Below, piece by piece: positions 10,112 through 19,504 of a stretch of DNA of 64,000 nt (the first letter of the stretch is position 1; each line of letters opens with the position of its first letter). The stretch comes from Phycisphaerales bacterium (GTDB lineage Bacteria > Planctomycetota > Phycisphaerae > WQYP01), in assembly GCA_009781185.1 (NCBI GenBank), contig WQYP01000001.1, forward strand, positions 1-64,000. Direction: 5' to 3'. Under the pieces are notes generated by a model that worked only from the letters and a program-made list of their open reading frames with translations, made no database searches and had not been told where the DNA came from. The translations under genes and the position numbers were made by a program.

Positions 10112-11218
10112 GTGATGGCGATGGGCGGTGAGATTCGCGTGGCGGTGGTAGGGGTAGGGAACTGTGCTAGTTCGCTGGTGCAGGGAGTGACGTTTTATCG
10201 GAGGAATCCGGATGAAGCGATGGGGCTGATTCATCATGAGATTGGGGGGCTGAGGGTGGGGGATATTCGTTTTGCGTGTGCGTTTGATGTGGATGCGAGG
10301 AAGATCGGGCGGCGGCTTTCGGAGGCGGTGTTTGCGGCTCCGAATTGTTCGCGGATCTTCTGCCGAGATCTCGAAGATGATGGAGCGGTGGTGCATGCGG
10401 GACCGATGATGGATGGCGTGGCGGGACATCTGGAAAAATTTGATGAAGGGCGGCGGACGGTGGTCGGGGGGGCGGCGAAGAGTGCGGGGTTGGAGGATGT
10501 GGTAAGGGTGCTCAAGGAGACAGGAACAACGGTGCTGGTGAATTATGTGCCGGTGGGGAGCCAGCGGGCGGCGGAACTTTATGCGGAGGTGTGTCTGCAG
10601 GCGGGGGTGGCGATGGTGAATTGCATTCCGGTTTTTATTGCCAGTGATACGAAGTGGGCGGAAAGATTTAGGGGAGCGGGAGTGGCGATTGTGGGGGACG
10701 ATGTCAAGTCGCAGTTTGGAGCGACGATTACGCATCGCGTGCTGATGAAACTGGCGGAGCAACGTGGGATGGCGATCGATTCGAGCTATCAGTTGAACGT
10801 CGGCGGAAATATGGATTTTTTAAATATGTTGGAACGTGGGCGGTTGACGAGTAAGAAGGTATCGAAGACGGAGGCGGTGACGAGCCAAGTGCCGATGAAG
10901 GAGGGGAATATACATATTGGTCCGAGCGATTATGTGCCGTTTTTGGGGGATACGAAGGTATGTTATGTGCGGATGAACATGCGTGGGTTTGGCGGGTTGC
11001 CGATGGAGTTGGATATGAAGTTGTCGGTGGAGGATTCGCCCAACAGTGCGGGTGTGGTGGTGGATGCGGTGCGGTGTTTGGCGCTTGCACGGCGAGCGGG
11101 AGTGGGCGGAGTGTTGGAAGAGGTCAGTGCGGCGTTGATGAAGCGGCCGATTCGGCAGATGGAAGAGGACGATGCGAAAGAAGCGATGGAACGCTGGATT
11201 GCGAAGATGAAGGGGTGA
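10112..11218 (+). CDS. ino1: Inositol-3-phosphate (myo-inositol-1-phosphate) synthase
   Basis: EIRVAVVGVGNCASSLVQGVTFYRR...GLIHHEIGGLRVGDIRFACAFDVDARKIGR...NVGGNMDFLNMLERGRLTSKKVSKT. Confidence 0.92.
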   Translation: MMAMGGEIRVAVVGVGNCASSLVQGVTFYRRNPDEAMGLIHHEIGGLRVGDIRFACAFDVDARKIGRRLSEAVFAAPNCSRIFCRDLEDDGAVVHAGPMMDGVAGHLEKFDEGRRTVVGGAAKSAGLEDVVRVLKETGTTVLVNYVPVGSQRAAELYAEVCLQAGVAMVNCIPVFIASDTKWAERFRGAGVAIVGDDVKSQFGATITHRVLMKLAEQRGMAIDSSYQLNVGGNMDFLNMLERGRLTSKKVSKTEAVTSQVPMKEGNIHIGPSDYVPFLGDTKVCYVRMNMRGFGGLPMELDMKLSVEDSPNSAGVVVDAVRCLALARRAGVGGVLEEVSAALMKRPIRQMEEDDAKEAMERWIAKMKG

Positions 11219-11260
11219 CAAGGCAGGGCAATCTCATATGGAACTTACGCTATTTCAAAA

Positions 11261-11397
11261 GAGTAAAAGTGATAAAGTTAAAAGTTAAAAGGAAGTTAAA
11301 AGGCCAAAAGTATTTGAGTAGCCCCAAGCATTCGTTTTCGCGGCAGAAGTGCGAGATTTTACCTTTTAACTTTTACCCTTTACCTTTTAACTTCCTT
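11261..11397. repeat. A/T-rich inverted repeat (AGTTAAAAGG / CCTTTTAACT family) ahead of smc
   Basis: Left arm agtaaaagtgataaagttaaaagttaaaaggaagttaaaagg, right arm ttttaccttttaacttttaccctttaccttttaacttcctt; related copy at about 19420-19480. Confidence 0.75.
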
Positions 11398-11477
11398 GTC
11401 ACCGAGTTGTATACGCCACCTATTGTGTGGTATTGTCTCCGCCATCCCACGGATGGTGGTGACGACAGGAGGTCTTG

Positions 11478-14400
11478 GTGAAACTCGCGCGGCTCGAACT
11501 CTCAGGTTTCAAATCTTTCGCAGATTATACGGAATTCGTCTTTGACGATGGAATTACCGGCATCGTCGGCCCCAACGGCTGCGGCAAGTCCAACGTCGTC
11601 GATGCCGTCAAATGGGTCCTCGGCGAAATGTCCGCCAAAAGCCTACGCGGCGACGCCATGCTCGACGTCATCTTCAACGGCTCGGGCGGACGCAAGCCCA
11701 TGGGAATGGCCGAAGTCTCACTGACCTTCACCAACGAAGATACCGGCGCAGGACGGAAATTGCCCATTGACACCGAAACCGTGAAAGTAACGCGCCGCTT
11801 GTACCGCGACGCCACCAGCGAATATCTCATCAACAACCAAATCGTACGCCTCAAGGACATTCGAGAGCTCTTCCTGGACACCGGCATCGGCGTCGACGCC
11901 TATTCGCTCATCGAACAGGGACGCGTTGCAGCCTTTCTCGAGTCCAATGCCCAAGACCGTCGCGAACTGTTCGAAGAAGCCGCCGGAATCTCACGCTTCA
12001 AGCAGCGCAAAAAAGAAGCCCTGCGCAAACTCGAACGCACCGACCAGAACTTAGCCCAGTCGCAACTGGTGCTCGAGGAAGTGGAAAAGCAGTTGCGGAG
12101 CGTGAAAATACAGGCCGGTCGCGCGCGGAACTATCAGGAATACGCCGCAAGGCTGCGCGAACTGCGCTCGGCCTACGTCATGCAGGAATACGACGGCCTG
12201 CACAAGAAAGAAGTGGTGGTGTCGGAACAATTAGCCGACGTCGTCGATGCCCTCGCCTCAGTCCGGCGTCAACTGGAAGAAAAACGCACCCGCCAGGCAG
12301 AATTGCAACTGGAACTCGACGCCGCACAGGAAGCGGCTCGCAAAACGGAACGCGAACTGCTCGCCGCCCAAAACGAACAGGCAAACACCACGCAACGCCG
12401 CGATTTCGCCAAACAGCAAATCACGCAACTCGCCGAGCAGCGGAATCTGATCGCCGCAAGACAGGGCGAAATGACCGATCGCCTGACGGCAAAAGAGGCG
12501 GAAGCCAAACGCCACGAGCACCTGCTCGCGGAGATCGACGCAAAACTGCGAGAACACGAAGCGGCAGTCGCGGAGTCAGCGCTCAAGCAGGAACAGGTCG
12601 CAAAAGCCATCGCCGGCCTGAATCGCAGCGCCGACGAGCACAAATCCAAAGCCATCGACCTGATGCGCCAGATCGCTCGCCTGCACAACGACATCAACAC
12701 CCTGAAAATCAATCAGGAAAATCTGGCCAATCAAAAAGGCCGACTCGAGCAACGCAAAACGCAGATCGACACGCAAATCGCCGAGCTCAAAACAAAAGTC
12801 GCGGAACTCGAAAAACGAAAAAACGAACTGGCTCAGCGAGCATCAACGCTTCAACAGGAAGCGAACGCCGTGCGAACCGAGCAGCAGGCGAACAACCAGA
12901 AAATGGCCGCCATTTCGCAGGAACTGGCCCGCCAGCGTGAACATCGCTCCGCCCTCCTGAGCCGACGCAACGTCCTGAGCGATCTGCAAAAAAAACGCGA
13001 AGGCGTCTCACGTGCCGTCCAGGACATCCTCAAACAGCGCGACGCCGGCAAAGGATTGACCTATGTCAAAGGCCTGGTAGCAGACCTGGTCAGCACAGAT
13101 TTAGCAAGCGCTTCAGTAATCGAAGCCGCGCTGGGCAACCTGCAAAACGCCATCATCGTCACCGATTCCGCCGCCCTGCTCGCCGACCGCGAAATCTGGG
13201 AAAAACTCGCCGGACGAGTCACTGTATTGGCCGCAGATCGGATGATTGCGTACAGCGAGACGACGGGAATTAGCCACAGACAGACACAGACAGACACAGA
13301 CAGAGTTGTGAACGCAGTGGACCTGCTGAAATGGCCGGAGGGCGATTCGTTACTGGTGCATCAACTGCTCGGCCGGACGTTCGTAGTCGAGACGCTGGCG
13401 GAAGCGATGGCTCTCGCGGAATCTTCGCCACGAGACTTCAAATTCGTGACCAAGGCTGGCGAAGTCGTCGAATCGGTAGGGGGGGTATCACTGACGCTTG
13501 GAGACATGAGCAAGCAAGGGGCAGGAGGAGGCGAAGGCGGCCTGATCACGCGCCGAGCCGAAATGGCAAAACTCGATGAAGAACTCACCGTAGTCGAGGA
13601 GAAAGTCAAAGGTCTCACGGCCGAGACTTCGCAATGCGACGAAACTTCACGCCTGCTCGATTCACGCCAGCAGGAACTCCGGACACAAATTTACCAGGCG
13701 GATTCCGAACGCGCGGAAGTCAATGCACAATTGTCCCAGACGAGTTCGCAGTTGCAGCGAACGACCGCGGAGGCCCCGTTGATCGCCGGCGAAATCGAAA
13801 GCATCGATCGCCAAATGACCGCAGCCCAGGAACGGCAAACCGAAGTGGAAGTGCACGTCCGCAACCTGGAACAGCAGCAAAAACAAGTCGAAGCCGTGGT
13901 ACACGACCTGGGCGCTCAGTTAATCGTCCGGCAGCACGAAGTCAGCGAACTCTCCGAAGCCGCAACTCGTGCCAGAGTCGCAATGGGCCAGGTCCAGGAA
14001 CAACGCAGCGGCGTCTCACGCGAACTCGCCACAGCCCGACAAGCCGTCGCACAAACACAAATGGAAATCCAACGCCTGACCGGCGAAGCCGAAAACGTCG
14101 ACGGCCGAATCGCCGACGCCACCCAAACCTCCCAGCACGCGGAAACAAAATTGGCGGAACTGCAACAAATAATCGCATCGAGCGAAAAAGATGTGTCGCA
14201 AACCACAGACCAGGTAACCACGCTCAAAACGGAATTCTCCCGCGTCGTCAGCGGCATGGACGGAATCGCCCAGCAAATCGAAGAACTGGCTCGCCGAGAG
14301 CACGAAGTCGCCCTCGCAAAAAACGAACTCTCCGTGCGAATCGAAACCCTGATCGAGCACACCTTGGACGAGTTGCAAATCAATCTGCACGAATCGTACA

Positions 14401-15119
14401 TGAACTATCAGGCGCAGGAGATGGACTGGGACGCGGTCGCATCCGAGATCAACGAGCTTAAAGGCAAAATCTCCCGCCTGGGCAACGTCAACCTCGACGC
14501 CATCGGCGAACAATCGCAACTCGAAGAACGCCAAACCTCGCTGGCCGCCCAACTGGCCGACATCCACAACGCCAAAACCCAACTCGAAGAGCTCATCACC
14601 AAAATCAACGACGATTCGCGCCAGCGTTTCGCCGAAAGTTTCGCCGCCGTCCGAACCGAATTCCACGAAATGTTCCGCCGTCTCTTCGGCGGCGGAAAAG
14701 CCGACCTCATCCTCGAAAACCCCGACGACATCCTCGAAAGCGGCATCGAAATCATGGCTCGCCCCCCGGGCAAAGAACCCCAAAGCATGTCCCTCCTCTC
14801 CGGCGGCGAAAAAACCATGACCGCCGTCGCCCTGGTGATGTCCATCTTCAAGAGCAAGCCCTCCCCCTTCTGCATCCTCGACGAAGTCGACGCCGCCCTC
14901 GACGAAGCCAACACCACCCGTTTCGCCAGCATCGTGCAAGACTTCCTCAGCCACTCTCAATTCATCATCATCACGCACAACAAACGTACCATGAGTGTCG
15001 CCAACACCCTCTACGGCGTAACTATGCAGGAACAAGGCGTCTCCAAACGCGTAGCCGTCAAATTCGACGGCAAAGAAACCGCCGGCGCCGGCACCACAAG
15101 AGAACACGCCGCAGCATGA
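11478..15119 (+). CDS. smc: Chromosome segregation protein SMC
   Basis: GTG start after AGGAGGT; Walker A IVGPNGCGKSNVVDAVKWVLGEMSAKSLRG; long coiled coils, hinge, C-terminal signature LLSGGEKTMTAVALVMSIFKSKPSPFCILDEVDAALDEANTTRF. Confidence 0.97.
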   Translation: MKLARLELSGFKSFADYTEFVFDDGITGIVGPNGCGKSNVVDAVKWVLGEMSAKSLRGDAMLDVIFNGSGGRKPMGMAEVSLTFTNEDTGAGRKLPIDTETVKVTRRLYRDATSEYLINNQIVRLKDIRELFLDTGIGVDAYSLIEQGRVAAFLESNAQDRRELFEEAAGISRFKQRKKEALRKLERTDQNLAQSQLVLEEVEKQLRSVKIQAGRARNYQEYAARLRELRSAYVMQEYDGLHKKEVVVSEQLADVVDALASVRRQLEEKRTRQAELQLELDAAQEAARKTERELLAAQNEQANTTQRRDFAKQQITQLAEQRNLIAARQGEMTDRLTAKEAEAKRHEHLLAEIDAKLREHEAAVAESALKQEQVAKAIAGLNRSADEHKSKAIDLMRQIARLHNDINTLKINQENLANQKGRLEQRKTQIDTQIAELKTKVAELEKRKNELAQRASTLQQEANAVRTEQQANNQKMAAISQELARQREHRSALLSRRNVLSDLQKKREGVSRAVQDILKQRDAGKGLTYVKGLVADLVSTDLASASVIEAALGNLQNAIIVTDSAALLADREIWEKLAGRVTVLAADRMIAYSETTGISHRQTQTDTDRVVNAVDLLKWPEGDSLLVHQLLGRTFVVETLAEAMALAESSPRDFKFVTKAGEVVESVGGVSLTLGDMSKQGAGGGEGGLITRRAEMAKLDEELTVVEEKVKGLTAETSQCDETSRLLDSRQQELRTQIYQADSERAEVNAQLSQTSSQLQRTTAEAPLIAGEIESIDRQMTAAQERQTEVEVHVRNLEQQQKQVEAVVHDLGAQLIVRQHEVSELSEAATRARVAMGQVQEQRSGVSRELATARQAVAQTQMEIQRLTGEAENVDGRIADATQTSQHAETKLAELQQIIASSEKDVSQTTDQVTTLKTEFSRVVSGMDGIAQQIEELARREHEVALAKNELSVRIETLIEHTLDELQINLHESYMNYQAQEMDWDAVASEINELKGKISRLGNVNLDAIGEQSQLEERQTSLAAQLADIHNAKTQLEELITKINDDSRQRFAESFAAVRTEFHEMFRRLFGGGKADLILENPDDILESGIEIMARPPGKEPQSMSLLSGGEKTMTAVALVMSIFKSKPSPFCILDEVDAALDEANTTRFASIVQDFLSHSQFIIITHNKRTMSVANTLYGVTMQEQGVSKRVAVKFDGKETAGAGTTREHAAA
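13274..13304 (+). repeat. CAGACACAGACAGACACAGACAG-type repeat in frame inside smc
   Basis: Encodes SHRQTQTDTDR in the hinge region; same unit at 30989-31021 and (reverse) 32902-32935. Confidence 0.85.
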
Positions 15120-15134
15120 TTTAAACGCCATTAT

Positions 15135-15160
15135 TTAGCCGGCATGCTTGCATGCCGCTT
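15135..15160. repeat. Palindromic repeat TTTAGCCGGCATGCTTGCATGCCGCT (copy 1)
   Basis: Exact match at 18539-18564. Confidence 0.85.
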
Positions 15161-15266
15161 TTACGCGCCGCCGTGGGTTACCATCCCCCCCAAAAAACGC
15201 CGTCGCCCCGGTAAGGGGCGTAAGCCGCACTATGCGGCAATGAAGAACCTTCGCTAAGATACTCGC

Positions 15267-15740
15267 ATGGCAAGAGCACCTTATAACGTCTTGGTATTAC
15301 CATACAAGATTGAAAATGCCATTGCCCAATTTTGCATTTTTAAGCGGAAAGACATGAACGTATGGCAATTTATCGCCGGTGGAGGCGAGGACGATGAACT
15401 TCCATTGGATGCAGCCAAACGTGAAACAAATGAAGAGGCCGGCATTCTATCAAATGAATATATTGCACTTACCTCTATGTGCCATGTGGCGGCTAATCAA
15501 TTTCCCGAAAAAGCGCAGAAAAATTGGGGCAACAAAATAATTGTCATCCCCGTCTATTCATTTGCGGTACTATGTGAAAGCAATACAGGCATCTCGATAT
15601 CCGATGAGCATTTGGAATACAAATGGTGCTTATACGACGAAGCGGTAAAATCGCTGCATTTTGACTTGGACAAAACCGTTTTGTATGAATTGAACGAGAG
15701 GATCCATCGAAATGGCGGAAAGCGCTTTTACCATCCGTGA
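15267..15740 (+). CDS. NUDIX hydrolase
   Basis: Nudix-box-like GGGEDDELPLDAAKRETNEEAGI. Confidence 0.88.
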   Translation: MARAPYNVLVLPYKIENAIAQFCIFKRKDMNVWQFIAGGGEDDELPLDAAKRETNEEAGILSNEYIALTSMCHVAANQFPEKAQKNWGNKIIVIPVYSFAVLCESNTGISISDEHLEYKWCLYDEAVKSLHFDLDKTVLYELNERIHRNGGKRFYHP

Positions 15741-16272
15741 TTTTGACAGCACTCGTGATGCTGTCGCGGTGCAACAGATCGACGCCTCATTCGTCAGCGA
15801 ACGAGTCTTTCGCATGAGAGTTCGACAGGACTCACTCGATCTGGAGCTTACACATGTGACGCCGTCCCTGCGGAAGCGTTTCCAGATTGATCTCGATCAG
15901 GATTGCTGGGAACAGGGCTATGTTGCAGTCGAAGACGACAGGGTAAGAGGCTTCATCGCGACAAGCTTCGAGCGATGGCATCGGCGGCTGGTCATCCGGC
16001 ACTTTTACGTGGACCTTCCTTATCGTCGGCGAGGAATAGGACGCCAACTGATGGAGCACGCAATCGAGGCGGACCGTCATTGGGGAGAGGGGGGGGCGAC
16101 AACAGCATGGATTGAGACGAGTAATCGCAATTGGCCCGGAGTGGAGGCCTATCGCCGTCTGGGATTTGAGCTATGTGGCTGCGACCTGACGCTCTACAGA
16201 GGCACACCAAGTGAGGATGAGTTTGCCATTTATATGGCCCGGACGATTGGTGCTCAGGAAACTGGCGACTAA
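15712..16272 (+). CDS. GNAT-family N-acetyltransferase
   Basis: FYVDLPYRRRGIGRQLMEHAI; ...GVEAYRRLGFELCG. Confidence 0.88.
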   Translation: MAESAFTIRDFDSTRDAVAVQQIDASFVSERVFRMRVRQDSLDLELTHVTPSLRKRFQIDLDQDCWEQGYVAVEDDRVRGFIATSFERWHRRLVIRHFYVDLPYRRRGIGRQLMEHAIEADRHWGEGGATTAWIETSNRNWPGVEAYRRLGFELCGCDLTLYRGTPSEDEFAIYMARTIGAQETGD

Positions 16273-16319
16273 ATAGGCGGGCGGATTGAGACTGGATTGT
16301 TTGGCGGTATACTACAAGC

Positions 16320-16649
16320 ATGATCTCTCGCAACGCCATCCAGCAATTCGTCGACAACGTCGTTCGCCAATTCCGTCCGACGAAGGTCATCCTCTTCGGC
16401 TCCCACGCCTACGGCCATCCCACCGCCGACTCCGACGTCGACCTCATGCTCATCATGCCTCACCGCGGCTCGAGCACCCAAGCCGCCACCAAAATCCGAC
16501 TTGCCTGCCCTCGCTCATTCCCCATGGACCTTCTCGTCCGCACGCCCGCTGAGATTCGCCGCTGCCTCCAGCTCGGCGACCCGTTCATCCACGAAGTCAC
16601 CACCAAAGGGATCGTTCTGCATGAAAACGACCACGCGAGAGTGGGTTGA
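16320..16649 (+). CDS. Minimal nucleotidyltransferase (MNT), HEPN/MNT pair
   Basis: VILFGSHAYGHPTADSDVDLMLIM (GSxaxGxxxxxSDxDl). Confidence 0.88.
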   Translation: MISRNAIQQFVDNVVRQFRPTKVILFGSHAYGHPTADSDVDLMLIMPHRGSSTQAATKIRLACPRSFPMDLLVRTPAEIRRCLQLGDPFIHEVTTKGIVLHENDHARVG

Positions 16650-17004
16650 CAAAGCCGAAGCGGACTACGCCGCTGCTCTGCTGCTTCGTAAATCCCGCAA
16701 GAAGCACGCCAGAGACATCGTCTGTTTCCACCTGCAGCAGTGCGTCGAAAAATACCTCAAGGCCAGGCTCGAAGAAGGGGGCATCGCCTACCCCAGAACA
16801 CACGATCTCGAAAGGCTTTTGGACCTCGCTCTCCCGATCTCGCCTCTTTGGTCCACGCTCCGCCCCGCTCTGATTGCGACCACCACCTGCGCCGTCGAGA
16901 TTCGCTACCCTGGCCGCTCCGTCACGGCTCCCGAAGCGAATGCTCTTCTCCGTGACGCAACCCACATCAGCCATCTCGTTCGCCGCAGTCTCGGACTTGC
17001 TTGA
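16621..17004 (+). CDS. HEPN-domain protein, partner of the MNT
   Basis: WVDKAEADYAAALLL...FHLQQCVEKYLKARLEEGGIAYPRTHDLERLLDLA; overlaps the MNT 3' end. Confidence 0.85.
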   Translation: MKTTTREWVDKAEADYAAALLLRKSRKKHARDIVCFHLQQCVEKYLKARLEEGGIAYPRTHDLERLLDLALPISPLWSTLRPALIATTTCAVEIRYPGRSVTAPEANALLRDATHISHLVRRSLGLA

Positions 17005-17065
17005 CCCGCTCCTCCGTAACACGCTCAAGCGTGAACTCCGCTTATTCCTCCGCTAAGATACTCGC

Positions 17066-18529
17066 ATGGCCAAAGCACCTTTCGATCCGATGAAAACCGC
17101 CAGCATGCGAACCGCACGCGAAAAGAAAGCCGCACTCTTCAACCCCGACACGCCGCCGCTGCCACCGGAAGAAGAACGCGCCCTCATCGAAGCCACCGCC
17201 CTCGCCAACGAAATCCGCCACGAAGATGCGCTCCTCCTCGGCGGCACCGCCGATCACCCCCTCTCCGTCAAATCCGTCAACTCCCTCATCAACCAAACAC
17301 TCGCCGCAACGCTCCCGCCGCAATTCTTCATCGCCGGCGAACTCTCCAACTTCCGCACCTACGACCGCGGCCACGCCTTCTTCACCCTCAAAGAAACCGG
17401 CGCCGAGCTCCCCTGCGTCCTCTGGAAAGACGGCCTCGCCCGCCTCAAATTCCGCCCCAAAGACGGCCTCGCCGTCATCGCCTGCGGCAACATCAAACTC
17501 TACGAACCCCAAGGCAAACTCCAACTCTACGTCGAAACCCTCTTCCCCCAAGGCGCCGGTGCCCTCGAACTCGCCTTCCGCCAACTCTGTGAAAAACTCA
17601 AAGCCGAAGGCCTCTTCGACCCCGCCCGCAAACGCCCCATCCCTCGCCTCCCGCAGCGAATCGTCATCATCACCAGCCGCACCGGCGATGTCCTCCACGA
17701 CGTCCTGACCACCGCCTACCGCCGTTTCCCCGGCCTCCACACCATGCTCTTCCCCGTCCGCGTCCAGGGCGATCAGTCCGCCGACGACATCATCCACGCC
17801 ATCCAACTCCTCAACAAAAACAACAACAAATTGCAACCCGACCTCATCCTCCTCGTCCGCGGCGGCGGCTCACTCGAAGACCTCTGGCCCTTCAACGATG
17901 AACGCCTCGCACACGCCATCGTCGCCTCCACAATCCCCATCGCCACCGGCATCGGACACGAACCCGACACCACCATCGCAGACCTCGTCGGCGACCTCCG
18001 CGGCCCCACCCCCACCGCCATCACCGAACTCACCATTCCCGACGTCCGCGTCCTCCTCCAGGACCTGCGCGCCAAATCCGCCATCCTTACCCGCGATCTC
18101 CGCCGCACCGTCGAACTTGCCAAAGCCGCTCTCGATCGCCAGCGCCTCGAACTCACCGCCGCCGCCCGCCAAAACGCAACACGCAGCCATCAACAAATCG
18201 AGCAGCTCTGCAAACAAATCGAACGCATCGAACCTCGCCACGCCATCGCCCAGGGCTGGCGGCGAGTCGAAGAAAGCCAGCGGAAATTGACACAGGTCCC
18301 TTTGCAAATCGCACGTTGCCGCGATCGCCTGGCATCACTCGAAACGCATCTACGCGTGGTCTCGCCTCAATCCGTCCTCGAACGCGGCTTCTCCATCACC
18401 ACCGACGCCAACGGAACCGTCGTGCGGTCCGCTGACCAAGTCAAAAAAGGCGACCTCTTGACCACCCGCCTCCGCGACGGCAACATTATTTCCACCGTCG
18501 GAAAACCTAAACAAGCATCATTATTTTAA
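17066..18529 (+). CDS. xseA: Exodeoxyribonuclease VII large subunit
   Basis: SVKSVNSLINQTLAATLPPQFFIAGELSNFRTYDRGHAFFTLKE...VRGGGSLEDLWPFNDERLAHAI...PIATGIGHEPDTTIADLVGD. Confidence 0.95.
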   Translation: MAKAPFDPMKTASMRTAREKKAALFNPDTPPLPPEEERALIEATALANEIRHEDALLLGGTADHPLSVKSVNSLINQTLAATLPPQFFIAGELSNFRTYDRGHAFFTLKETGAELPCVLWKDGLARLKFRPKDGLAVIACGNIKLYEPQGKLQLYVETLFPQGAGALELAFRQLCEKLKAEGLFDPARKRPIPRLPQRIVIITSRTGDVLHDVLTTAYRRFPGLHTMLFPVRVQGDQSADDIIHAIQLLNKNNNKLQPDLILLVRGGGSLEDLWPFNDERLAHAIVASTIPIATGIGHEPDTTIADLVGDLRGPTPTAITELTIPDVRVLLQDLRAKSAILTRDLRRTVELAKAALDRQRLELTAAARQNATRSHQQIEQLCKQIERIEPRHAIAQGWRRVEESQRKLTQVPLQIARCRDRLASLETHLRVVSPQSVLERGFSITTDANGTVVRSADQVKKGDLLTTRLRDGNIISTVGKPKQASLF

Positions 18530-18538
18530 CCCTCTGTA

Positions 18539-18564
18539 TTTAGCCGGCATGCTTGCATGCCGCT
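18539..18564. repeat. Palindromic repeat TTTAGCCGGCATGCTTGCATGCCGCT (copy 2), between xseA and xseB
   Basis: Identical to 15135-15160. Confidence 0.85.
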
Positions 18565-18587
18565 CATCACGGAAAATGGAGACCTTC

Positions 18588-18827
18588 ATGGCAAAAGACG
18601 CCCCACAAAAAAACTTCGAAGAATCCGTCGCACAATTGGAGCAGATCGTCGCCGCCATCGAGTCCGGCCAGATCGGCCTCGAAGAATCCCTCGCCAAATA
18701 CGAGCAAGGCATGGAACTCGTCAAACGCTGCCGCGGCATCCTCGACCACGCCGAAAAACGCATCGAACTGCTCACACAGACCGCCAATGGCGAACTCTCC
18801 GCCAAACCCCTGGAAAATACCATATAG
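18588..18827 (+). CDS. xseB: Exodeoxyribonuclease VII small subunit
   Basis: NFEESVAQLEQIVAAIESGQIGLEESLAKYEQGMELVKRCRGILDHAEKRIELL. Confidence 0.93.
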   Translation: MAKDAPQKNFEESVAQLEQIVAAIESGQIGLEESLAKYEQGMELVKRCRGILDHAEKRIELLTQTANGELSAKPLENTI

Positions 18828-18902
18828 CCTCGGCTTTAGCCGGGATGGGCTTTCACCGTTTAAAAACTTCGTGTTCTTGTTCTCTGTGGTTTCAATTGAG
18901 CC

Positions 18903-19382
18903 ATGCAAATTCTCCAAACCCTCTTCCACTCCGATCTTGGCCAGCAAGCCGCCCAACTCCGCACCGACGTTTTCGTCCACGAGCAGCACGTCCCGCCCGA
19001 CGAAGAACTCGACCACCTCGACGCAACCGCCACGCACTTTGTCGCCGTCGAAAACGGCCACGTCATCGCCACGCTCCGCATCGTTTTCATGATTTCAGAC
19101 GGCGAATCCGTCGCGAAGATCGGCCGCGTCGCCGTCGCCAAAAACCGCCGCAACACCGGCATCGGCCGAAACCTCATGCTCGCCGCCATCGCTCATCTCC
19201 GCGACCAGGGCTGCCACCAATGCCTCCTGAACGCTCAGACTCATGTCATCAGTTTCTACGAAAAGCTCGGCTTCATCCCCCACGGCCCCATCTTCCTCGA
19301 AGCCAACATCCCCCACCGCCACATGATACTCACTCTCCATCCCCCCAAAAAGACGCAACCTGAAGGCGCACGAAAAGAATAA
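18903..19382 (+). CDS. GNAT-family N-acetyltransferase (ElaA/YjcF-like)
   Basis: QAAQLRTDVFVHEQHVPPDEELDHLDATATHFVAV...RVAVAKNRRNTGIGRNLMLAAIAHL. Confidence 0.85.
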   Translation: MQILQTLFHSDLGQQAAQLRTDVFVHEQHVPPDEELDHLDATATHFVAVENGHVIATLRIVFMISDGESVAKIGRVAVAKNRRNTGIGRNLMLAAIAHLRDQGCHQCLLNAQTHVISFYEKLGFIPHGPIFLEANIPHRHMILTLHPPKKTQPEGARKE

Positions 19383-19504
19383 AAGCACCAAAAAATAAAA
19401 GCATAAAAGTGGCCTCTTTTAACTTTGCCCCTTTACCTTTTAACTTCCTTTTAACTTTTACTCTTTGTAACTTTTATTCTTCTTCGATGGCTATCGAGGG
19501 TAAT

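Noticed and set aside
14016-15131. 371-aa reverse ORF over smc, and similar long reverse ORFs (e.g. 1859..2785, 27999..29483)
   Set aside because: Gly/Asp/Phe- or Arg/His-rich shadow translations of well-recognised genes on the other strand.
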